Positions 1 to 5,177 of a stretch of DNA of 5,347 nt are shown piece by piece; position 1 is the stretch's first letter, and each line of letters opens with the position of its first letter. A program made the position numbers and the translations under genes. The notes beneath the pieces were generated by a model. That model worked only from the letters and a program-made list of their open reading frames with translations. It was not told where the DNA came from and did not search any database. Origin of the DNA: CAYGLF01 sp964350945. GTDB taxonomy: Bacteria > Chlamydiota > Chlamydiia > Chlamydiales > JAAZZY01. The stretch is taken from positions 1 to 5,347 of the forward strand of contig CAYGLF010000023.1 of NCBI GenBank assembly GCA_964350945.1, in the 5' to 3' direction.

Positions 1-806
1 CCCCAGCAATCCCCCCTTTTCCTTCGGTAGAAAAAAAAGAGTCTCCTCCCACCTTTTTTCCGGATTCAATTCAGGCTAAAATTATTTATCGAACTCCGAC
101 TTTTTGGAATGATTTTTTTTGGATTGCTGCTGGAGAATGTAGCAATCAACAATCCCCCAAAATTGCACTAAATAGTCCCGTCCTGCACCAAAATACGCTC
201 ATAGGCGTTGTCGATTATGTTGGAAAAAAACAATCTAGGGTTAAATTAATTACAAGCTCATCTTTAACCGTATCGGTAAGAGCTCTACGAGGAGGGCAGC
301 AGTATTACGACCTACTCAACCACATCCAATCGCTTCTAAACTACCAATGCATTCAAAACAATCCTACGCTTTTAAAAGAGCTTGACCTTCTCAATCAGAA
401 ACTTAAAACATCACCCAAAAGCACCTATTTAGCCAAAGGAGAACTTACAGGGCTAAGTAAGCCTCTATGGCGAGCAGACAGCAAAATAATGATGGGGAAA
501 GGCTTTAATTGTTCGACGGAAGACCATTTAAGTATTGCAAGAGAGCTTATTACAGGTAAGCCCCTTCACTCAAATGAAGCACAAGCGCCCCTTATTTTAC
601 CCGATGATCTTTTGCTAACCACAGGTTTTGATGGAATCTTCCCAGAAGGGCTTGTTGTCGCCAAAGCTCTTACGGTTAGCAGCTTAGAGCCTGGGTCTTT
701 CTATTATTCGATCTCAGCAGCTCCTCTAATTACTGACCTCGATAACTTGAATCAAGTAGAGGTTATTCTTCCTGTAAATTTTGATGAGAACCATTTAAAG
801 CTTTAA
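1..806 (+). CDS. mreC: Rod shape-determining protein MreC, 5'-truncated by window edge
   Basis: This is the C-terminal 267 codons of MreC, read in the frame beginning at base 3; the frame is open from the window edge to the TAA at 804-806. MreC is an inner-membrane-anchored periplasmic scaffold of the elongasome that links MreB to the peptidoglycan synthases. Visible parts, numbered from the first complete codon, are a proline-rich linker (1-20), the core entry 'AKIIYRTPTFWNDFFWIAAG' (25-44), 'IGVVDYVGKKQSRVKLIT' (67-84) matching the usual 'G.V..V....S.V.LIT' strand pair, and 'TTGFDGIFPEGL' (206-217), the hallmark of the second beta domain. The N-terminal membrane helix and coiled coil lie outside the window. 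Between the two core blocks is a polar helical insert (about 99-140) not found in typical MreC, plus an extended loop before the hallmark motif. The ATG at 489 falls mid-domain and is not a start. The family call is fairly secure; the exact chlamydial affiliation is inferred. Confidence 0.82.
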   Translation, partial: PAIPPFPSVEKKESPPTFFPDSIQAKIIYRTPTFWNDFFWIAAGECSNQQSPKIALNSPVLHQNTLIGVVDYVGKKQSRVKLITSSSLTVSVRALRGGQQYYDLLNHIQSLLNYQCIQNNPTLLKELDLLNQKLKTSPKSTYLAKGELTGLSKPLWRADSKIMMGKGFNCSTEDHLSIARELITGKPLHSNEAQAPLILPDDLLLTTGFDGIFPEGLVVAKALTVSSLEPGSFYYSISAAPLITDLDNLNQVEVILPVNFDENHLKL

Positions 807-883
807 GGTCGGCTAGAATTAATAGCCATAAGCACAGCTAAAAAATTCGTATCTAGAAAAGAAGATTTCTTTTTTCTGTCGAC
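807..883. other. Convergent intergenic gap with two weak hairpins
   Basis: This 77-nt gap separates the convergent ends of mreC and the DUF1937 gene. A 5-bp stem, GGCTA (811-815) with TAGCC (823-827), has no T-tract after it on either strand. A 7-bp AT-rich hairpin, AAAAGAA (857-863) with TTCTTTT (867-873), has T-rich arms on both strands and could act as a poor bidirectional terminator. Neither is a convincing intrinsic terminator, because the second has almost no GC in its stem. Confidence 0.3.
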
Positions 884-1261
884 TTAGTGAGCTGCGATTG
901 TTTTAGCTAGAAAGTCTTCTGATACATCAAATTCATGATAATCAATAGGGATTTTAAGTTTGCGAGCAATAGTTATCTCTGCCAAGATACCTTCTGAGTT
1001 TTCCCAACCTTCAATTTTTAAGACTAACAACCTGTCACTTCGACACAGCAATTCTGAGTTGAATTTTTCCCAGTAAGTCCAACCAATGGGGAGCCCATAT
1101 TTTAGAATATAGTAATTGTGTATCAAGGGGCAGAATACGACGATACCTTCTCTCATTTTTTGTGCACAAAAATAAGAAACCGACTCGACTCTTAACTTTC
1201 TAATTTTTGGGTCATCTTGACCAAAAGCACACGCAACGTAAACAAGCTCAGTCTGGTTCAT
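884..1261 (-). CDS. DUF1937 family protein (nucleoside 2-deoxyribosyltransferase-like fold)
   Basis: This is a 125-aa soluble protein. The segments 'VYVACAFGQDDP' (7-18), 'MREGIVVFCPLIH' (36-48), 'YGLP' (55-58), 'WTYWEKF' (61-67), 'SDRLLVLKIEGWENSEG' (75-91) and 'AEITIARKLKIPI' (94-106) fit the DUF1937 pattern. DUF1937 belongs to the wider fold group of nucleoside 2-deoxyribosyltransferases. By position, E95 in 'GILAEI' would match the nucleophilic Glu of that group, and D76 and W86 are conserved-type residues. The activity and substrate are unknown, so a nucleotide-sugar role is only inferred. The chosen start is the ATG at 1261, preceded by a GAGG-type Shine-Dalgarno sequence 5 nt upstream. 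The frame extends 7 codons further to a TTG at 1282, but that codon sits about where transcription should begin from the predicted promoter. The gene stands alone, oriented against both neighbours, which fits a single-gene acquisition; nothing in its composition proves this. Confidence 0.75.
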   Translation of the reverse strand: MNQTELVYVACAFGQDDPKIRKLRVESVSYFCAQKMREGIVVFCPLIHNYYILKYGLPIGWTYWEKFNSELLCRSDRLLVLKIEGWENSEGILAEITIARKLKIPIDYHEFDVSEDFLAKTIAAH

Positions 1262-1289
1262 ATAACCCTCAAGAAAAAACAATGGTAGT

Positions 1290-1318
1290 AGTATTAATGG
1301 TCATCGTAAATGAGTCAA
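1290..1318 (-). promoter_or_regulatory. Candidate sigma-70-type promoter for the DUF1937 gene
   Basis: Read on the minus strand, a TTGACT box (1313-1318) is followed after exactly 17 nt by AATACT (1290-1295). The boxes match the -35 and -10 consensus at 5/6 and 4/6 positions. Transcription would begin near 1283, leaving a leader of about 20 nt that contains the GAGG ribosome-binding site before the ATG at 1261. Placement and spacing are good, but short boxes in AT-rich DNA arise by chance. I see no comparably good promoter for the plus-strand amidase gene in the same 141-nt divergent gap; AT-rich -10-like stretches around 1362-1372 lack a matching -35. Confidence 0.42.
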
Positions 1319-1402
1319 CCCTTATTCTTTTTTAGTTTTTCAGTGCTGTGAAAAGAGCTCATAAGATATAGATACATTTTTGATTCTCAACAGACTATTA
1401 AT

Positions 1403-2815
1403 ATGGAAGATGAAGACCTTGTTTACTCCCCAGGATATGTCATTCGTGATAAGATTCTTAAAAAAGAGCTTTCTTGTGTGGAAGTGACTCGGGTGTTCTT
1501 AGAAAGAATCGAAAAACTCAACCCAAAAATTCATGCCTACATCCTAGTTATGAAAGAACAGGCTCTCTTACATGCTCTTGAGATTGACCAAAATATCAAC
1601 CTTTACCTAGATTGCCCCTTACTCGGGATCCCCCTTTCAATAAAAGATCTCTTATTTGATATTGAGGATACTGTGACAACAAATGGTTCTTTAGCCTGTA
1701 TCTATAAAGTTGCTGAGAATGACTCTTTAAGCATCAAAAGACTGAAACAAGCACATGCTATTTTTTTAGGAAAGACCAATGTCCCTGAGTTTGGCTCGGA
1801 ATTTATTACTAAAAACAGGCTGATGAAGCCAACTTCCAACCCGTGGAAACTGACCCATTCTGCAGGAGGATCTAGCGGGGGGGCCGCTGCGAGTGTTGCA
1901 GCTGGCATGGCAGCCATTGCACTCGCTAACGATTCGGCAGGCTCTATACGGCTTCCAAGCAGCTTTTGCTCTCTCTTTGGATTCATGCCATCTTTTGGCC
2001 GCATCCCCTTTTGCCAACCTGAAGAAATTCTCTTTAAACCGCTACACCGTATTGGTCCTATTTGCAGAACCGTCAAGGATGCGGCTCTTGTTTTAGATGT
2101 TATTGGCAAAAATGCAGGAATAGACCCTGACCAAAAACCAGAAATTAATTTCACCTCTCTTCTTGATAAGCACCCAGGGCGCTTAAAAATTGGCTGGAGC
2201 CCTGACCTCGGGTTTGGAATACAAAATCAAGAAATCATATCCTTAATACAAAAAAAATTAGTCGAACTACAAAAAATGGGATTTGAAATAGAAGAAATCA
2301 AATCCCCATTTGAGCTTCCAGAGCACCTTGATGACCTCAAAAACTATATCTTTTCCAAATTTAATACTTTGGCTGAAAAAATCCCTCTTTTTATTCGACC
2401 CATTTTAGGATCGTCAATCTCTCATTTACTCAGTGAAGCTGCAGAGGTAAGTTCCAGTGATCTTATAAGGGCAGAAGAATTCCGCCAAAAGTTTCGCTGT
2501 AAAATGAATCAGGTCATGCAAACGTACGACCTTCTTATCACCCCTACTGCAGCCTCTAGTTCTTTCTCTATTAAAGATTACCCTGAATGCATTACAAAGC
2601 TGCACTCAGACCCTTTCGTGTTTTTTGCATCCCTCTTATTCCCATTTAACTTCTCTGGGCAACCAGCAGCTTCTTTACCCTGCGGATTTGATCAGAAAAA
2701 TTTACCTATTGGAATGCAGGTTATTGGTGCAGAAAATAACGATTCTGTTATCTTCCAATTTTGTAGTCATTTTGAAAAGGTATTTCCATGGATAAGCCAC
2801 AGGCCCTCTCTCTAA
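1403..2815 (+). CDS. Amidase signature (AS) family hydrolase, GatA/NylA-like
   Basis: This 470-aa protein has the full amidase-signature core. The catalytic Ser-cisSer-Lys triad is visible: K81 in 'PLSIKD', S157 in 'GGSSGG' (155-160) and the nucleophile S181 in 'AGSIRLPSSFC'. The S157-S181 distance is 24 residues, the same as in FAAH (S217-S241). The C-terminal 'GQPAASLPCGF' (419-429) and 'LPIGMQVIG' (434-442) blocks are also typical. The family hydrolyses carboxamides and includes GatA of the tRNA amidotransferase, fatty-acid amide hydrolase and 6-aminohexanoate cyclic-dimer hydrolase. The nucleophile loop reads 'NDSAGSIR' instead of GatA's 'DTGGSIR', and no gatB or gatC is nearby, so this is probably a stand-alone amidase and not GatA. 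The substrate cannot be told. There is no signal peptide, so it is probably cytoplasmic. The length is normal. The ATG at 1403 has no clear Shine-Dalgarno sequence, but homology begins close after it and no better start is seen. The 3' end overlaps the next gene. Confidence 0.88.
   Translation: MEDEDLVYSPGYVIRDKILKKELSCVEVTRVFLERIEKLNPKIHAYILVMKEQALLHALEIDQNINLYLDCPLLGIPLSIKDLLFDIEDTVTTNGSLACIYKVAENDSLSIKRLKQAHAIFLGKTNVPEFGSEFITKNRLMKPTSNPWKLTHSAGGSSGGAAASVAAGMAAIALANDSAGSIRLPSSFCSLFGFMPSFGRIPFCQPEEILFKPLHRIGPICRTVKDAALVLDVIGKNAGIDPDQKPEINFTSLLDKHPGRLKIGWSPDLGFGIQNQEIISLIQKKLVELQKMGFEIEEIKSPFELPEHLDDLKNYIFSKFNTLAEKIPLFIRPILGSSISHLLSEAAEVSSSDLIRAEEFRQKFRCKMNQVMQTYDLLITPTAASSSFSIKDYPECITKLHSDPFVFFASLLFPFNFSGQPAASLPCGFDQKNLPIGMQVIGAENNDSVIFQFCSHFEKVFPWISHRPSL
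2775..2780 (+). promoter_or_regulatory. Shine-Dalgarno site inside the amidase gene, sets the start at 2788
   Basis: AAAAGG lies 7 nt before the ATG at 2788, within the last codons of the amidase gene. It pairs with the 3' end of 16S rRNA and sits at normal spacing. This supports independent initiation, or reinitiation, of the small overlapping gene. Confidence 0.6.
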
Positions 2816-3108
2816 AACTTAAAATCATTATTTTTATTTTAATATGCACTTTGCCCACCTGCATGCTATCTAGTAATTGTCATGACACAAGCACCTATGC
2901 ATTCATAGATCTAAATCCAGCAGAACTTGATACAGAATATCCACATAAACTCGATCAAGAAGAACTGCAAGCCCAGGTAGAGGCCCTCACTCCAACCTTT
3001 CCACTAGAAGGATTATCCGAACAAAATTTAGAACAGTTAAATAAGGACCAAATTACAGATTTTCTTATCACTCATGGTTTTTCTATTAACAATAATTCAG
3101 ATTTGTAA
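2788..3108 (+). CDS. Small predicted exported protein, possible lipoprotein (hypothetical)
   Basis: This is a 106-aa protein that I do not recognise. The N-terminus carries K10 and K12 followed by a hydrophobic stretch (about 13-27, 'IIIFILICTLPTCML') and then a polar Ser/Asn/Cys region, as in a Sec signal peptide. Cysteines occur at 20, 25 and 31. The segment 'LPTC' (22-25) sits where a lipobox would be but deviates from the [LVI][ASTVI][GAS]C consensus, so lipidation is uncertain. The remaining 75 residues are acidic and rich in Gln, Glu and Leu, with likely short helices ('LDQEELQAQVEAL', 'LSEQNLEQLNKDQITDFL'). It has no known domain. The gene begins inside the amidase gene (28-nt overlap, different frame) with a good Shine-Dalgarno sequence, suggesting co-transcription and translational coupling. 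Real coding is supported by the signal-peptide pattern and the start context, but not by homology that I can recall. Confidence 0.62.
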   Translation: MDKPQALSLKLKIIIFILICTLPTCMLSSNCHDTSTYAFIDLNPAELDTEYPHKLDQEELQAQVEALTPTFPLEGLSEQNLEQLNKDQITDFLITHGFSINNNSDL

Positions 3109-3212
3109 CATGCTACTTGTCATTAAGATTTGAATCAACAGCCCCAGCATACTTTTGGCAAGACAATCTTGAGGTATGGGGGATAGATTCCCAGATAGAA
3201 GGGGGTTAGGAC

Positions 3213-4064
3213 ATGTTCAGTCGACAGAGAAGATTTTCTCTAGAAATATTTCTCTGGATTTCCTTGCTATTGGCATTTGCTACTGTTCTCCACCTGTGCA
3301 AGATTTCTCCTTTTGATTGGTTTGTCAGTGACAACCTCTTTAAAAACAATCCCCAGTATGTCTACAAAAAAGATTTTAATCGATTGGTAATCACTGAAAA
3401 CTCATTCTATGCTCCACGGTTAGAAAAATTTATCGCAAACCCAGATCTTCTTTTTGAAAATGTGATCCATCAATTTACAAGTCGTTATAAAGGAAAAAAA
3501 ATTGCCGTAGTGCATCTAGATGGAATGTGCTTTATTGCCCACCAATTTAAAAAGAAAAGTCTTTTACAATGGCTTACCGCATTTTTTAGTTCTCCCTCTC
3601 AAGCTATGCGAACCTGGTACTATAGAGATTTACTAGAATCTAATGGGATTAACTGCTGCAAACCCCTTTTTTTGGTTGAAAAACGCTTTGGCCCTATCTG
3701 CACTTCTAGCTATCTTCTAACTAACTATATTCTAGGCTGCACTGGCAATGAGTTTTTCTCACAAAATTCTACGAGTAAAGATAAATGGCCGGAAGTCGTT
3801 GAAAACATTCAGCAAGTGTTAACGCGTTTAAGTGACGCCAAAATTGAATATTCAAAATTTGCAATGAATGATGTCATCATAAAGAATTCACGCCCCTACT
3901 TAATCGATTTAGACAAGTTACAACGCACTTTCTACCGCACCAAATCTATGCGAACTAAGACCCTCAACAAAAATCTAAGTCTCGTTGAAAATGAAATGTT
4001 AGAATCAGGGTCAGATGCCTATGAAATTTTTCATAAAAAAAATATTATCTATAAAATCAACTAA
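3213..4064 (+). CDS. Membrane-anchored Kdo/InaA-type LPS kinase-like protein, probable pseudokinase
   Basis: This 283-aa protein starts with R4, R6 and R7 and a single hydrophobic helix (about 9-28). A domain resembling the Kdo/WaaP/InaA lipopolysaccharide kinase family then begins near residue 90. Recognisable family landmarks are 'FIAHQFKKKSLLQWL' (beta3 strand, 107-121), 'SQAMRTWYYRDLLESNGI' (helix C region, 129-146), 'EKRFGPICTSSYLLTNYI' (hinge region, 156-173) and 'PYLIDLDKLQR' (228-238, DFG-equivalent D232). Active members phosphorylate Kdo or heptose in the LPS core using ATP. Aligned from memory, the beta3 Lys is replaced by H110 and the catalytic-loop 'HGD' by E212-Y213-S214, while N219 and D232 remain, so catalysis is doubtful. 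The positive-inside rule would place the domain in the periplasm, where ATP is absent. The ATG at 3213 has an AAGGGGG site 7 nt upstream (3199-3205). The downstream gene follows after 14 nt. Fold assignment is moderately sure; loss of activity is an inference. Confidence 0.68.
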   Translation: MFSRQRRFSLEIFLWISLLLAFATVLHLCKISPFDWFVSDNLFKNNPQYVYKKDFNRLVITENSFYAPRLEKFIANPDLLFENVIHQFTSRYKGKKIAVVHLDGMCFIAHQFKKKSLLQWLTAFFSSPSQAMRTWYYRDLLESNGINCCKPLFLVEKRFGPICTSSYLLTNYILGCTGNEFFSQNSTSKDKWPEVVENIQQVLTRLSDAKIEYSKFAMNDVIIKNSRPYLIDLDKLQRTFYRTKSMRTKTLNKNLSLVENEMLESGSDAYEIFHKKNIIYKIN

Positions 4065-4078
4065 AAAGTTTTTGTAAT

Positions 4079-4837
4079 ATGATCCAATCGATTCCCTCTT
4101 TTATAGGAGCCTATGAAGATAAAATAGCCGCAAAAAAAATTCCCAACGAACTACTTGCTGAGGTTAGAAGCGCCCCTAGCGAAAAGCTTACGACTAACTC
4201 TCATCCCTATATAAAGCATCACAGAGCTGTTATAATTACCAGAAACGAAACAATACAAGAAATTAAAAATAGCGCGGCAAGAGAGTTTACCAACTTAGAT
4301 AGCTTTCAAAGGGAGCTCCATAAACTTCTCCGTTTCTGCTCGCAGAATATATCCTGTATCAATAGTACACTTGCTAAAAGTTCATCTTGGGATAGTTACT
4401 TAGAAAAAAGCATCAAAGAGCAGAAGGTTGATCTGAAAATATTATCATCACTAAGTTCAAAAATAAAATCTTTTAGAAAAGAAATGATCTCCTTAGAGGC
4501 TTTAATGGACTTTCTAAGATTTAGCAACCAAAAGTTACCACAAGTAAAAGAACTTATTGTTGGTCTAAAAAAAGATCAACACAACATCATTCACGAATTA
4601 GAATCAGTACTCACAGAAAAAAACATAGAGAAAGACAAGTTAAGACAACAATTAGAAGCAGAGACTGGTGCTCATTTAATTTCCTCTCAAATTAGGTTAC
4701 TACACCGACAAAAAGCACACCTTAACAACATGAGCGAACTACTTGATAAGCGACTACTATATTTAACTGGCTCCCTAAAAATGCTTCAATCAGTGGAAAG
4801 AAAAGCGCTTAGCTTACCTGACTTTTCCATTGTTTAG
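4079..4837 (+). CDS. Predicted helical/coiled-coil protein (hypothetical)
   Basis: This is a 252-aa protein that I do not recognise. It has no membrane segment and no evident signal peptide. Four of its six prolines lie in the first 43 residues, so residues 44-153 and 155-246 are free of proline and rich in Leu, Lys, Glu, Ser and Gln. This suggests two long helical blocks separated at P154. The stretch 'KDQHNIIHELESVLTEKNIE' (165-184) and its continuation look like heptad coiled coil. Such proteins in Chlamydiae are often scaffolds, chaperones or secreted effectors, but nothing here distinguishes among these. The gene begins 14 nt after the kinase-like gene ends, with only a weak A-rich ribosome-binding region, so it is probably co-transcribed with it. 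It is the last plus-strand gene before the convergent rRNA operon. Confidence 0.65.
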   Translation: MIQSIPSFIGAYEDKIAAKKIPNELLAEVRSAPSEKLTTNSHPYIKHHRAVIITRNETIQEIKNSAAREFTNLDSFQRELHKLLRFCSQNISCINSTLAKSSSWDSYLEKSIKEQKVDLKILSSLSSKIKSFRKEMISLEALMDFLRFSNQKLPQVKELIVGLKKDQHNIIHELESVLTEKNIEKDKLRQQLEAETGAHLISSQIRLLHRQKAHLNNMSELLDKRLLYLTGSLKMLQSVERKALSLPDFSIV

Positions 4838-4897
4838 CAATCACAGTACAAGCTCTTCAAAACGAACTATTCAAAAAAAATCAATAATTTAAGTGCT

Positions 4898-4916
4898 AAT
4901 TTCTAATAAAGAAATT
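4898..4916 (+). terminator. Weak AT-rich hairpin at the end of the plus-strand cluster
   Basis: AATTTC (4898-4903) pairs with GAAATT (4911-4916) around a 7-nt loop. It is followed only by a mixed A/T stretch ('TAAAATTAATTT') and not a clean T-tract. It is the only hairpin seen between the 4837 stop and the rRNA terminator that could serve the plus-strand genes. It has little GC and may have no function. Confidence 0.2.
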
Positions 4917-4932
4917 TAAAATTAATTTGGGC

Positions 4933-4966
4933 AAAAAAAAAGACCCTAGAAATAAATCTAGGGTCT
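4933..4966 (-). terminator. Rho-independent terminator of the rRNA operon
   Basis: AGACCCTAGA (4941-4950) and TCTAGGGTCT (4957-4966) form a perfect 10-bp stem with a 6-nt loop. On the minus strand the stem runs directly into a tract of nine T residues, including the last base of the stem. It lies about 10 nt beyond the 5S rRNA 3' end, as expected for the end of an rRNA transcript. On the plus strand the stem is followed by G and then A residues, so it should act on the minus strand only. Confidence 0.9.
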
Positions 4967-4974
4967 GAAAAAAA

Positions 4975-5090
4975 ACTCGGCGACGTCCTACTCTCCCACA
5001 CTCTTGTGTGTAGTACCATCGGCGATGCAAGTCTTAACTTCTGAGTTCGGTATGGGATCAGGTGTACCTCTTGCTCCAATGTCACCAAGT
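4975..5090 (-). rRNA. rrf: 5S ribosomal RNA
   Basis: The minus strand holds the universal 5S core, with 'CCGAACTCAGAAGTTAAG' at 5033-5050 and 'CGCCGATGGTACTA' nearby. The ends are set by helix I: CTTGGTGAC at the 5' end (5081-5089) pairs over nine positions, including G-U pairs, with GTCGCCGAG at the 3' end (4976-4984). One further A-U pair extends the helix to 5090 and 4975. The length of about 116 nt is normal. It is the last gene of an rRNA operon, followed at once by a terminator. The end positions may be off by one or two bases. Confidence 0.95.
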
Positions 5091-5177
5091 ATAAATCTAT
5101 ACAATTAAGTTTCTAATTATTTTAGAAGGTGCTTGAGAACTAATCTTGGTGGTCTTTTCAAAAACCACAAAGAAAAA
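5091..5177 (-). other. 23S-5S internal transcribed spacer
   Basis: This spacer of about 87 nt contains no tRNA. Two small hairpins are visible: GTGGT (5149-5153) with ACCAC (5164-5168), close to the 23S 3' end, and TTCTAA (5111-5116) with TTAGAA (5122-5127), closer to the 5S gene. Both could be recognition sites for RNase III-like or other rRNA processing; this is inferred only from their position. A T-rich run follows the 23S end on the minus strand. Confidence 0.6.

Noticed and set aside
489..806. A stand-alone 105-codon gene starting at the ATG at 489
   Set aside because: The same frame is open to the left edge and the upstream residues continue the MreC core, so 489 is an internal methionine.
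811..827. GGCTA/TAGCC hairpin after mreC as an intrinsic terminator
   Set aside because: The stem is only 5 bp and no T-tract follows on either strand.
1262..1282. TTG start extending the DUF1937 protein by seven residues
   Set aside because: The ATG at 1261 has a good GAGG site and fits the usual family start, and the TTG lies at about the predicted transcription start.
1337..1372. Promoter for the amidase gene
   Set aside because: AT-rich -10-like boxes are present, but none has a -35-like box at 16-18 nt.
1766..2017. 83-codon open frame on the minus strand
   Set aside because: It lies fully inside the amidase gene, with no homology or start signals.
1893..2096. 67-codon open frame on the plus strand in a second frame
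   Set aside because: It overlaps the catalytic region of the amidase, and the amidase frame is clearly the coding one.
1702..2154. 150-codon open frame on the minus strand
   Set aside because: It is antisense to the amidase core, and its translation has no family features; it arises from the codon pattern of the real gene.
3109..3212. Promoter or terminator between the small exported gene and the kinase-like gene
   Set aside because: TTGGCA at 3155-3160 has no -10 box at suitable spacing, and no stem with a T-tract is present. Only the Shine-Dalgarno site near 3199-3205 is supported.
4903..5088. 61-codon open frame on the minus strand
   Set aside because: It covers 5S rRNA and the rRNA terminator, so it is non-coding RNA read by chance as protein.
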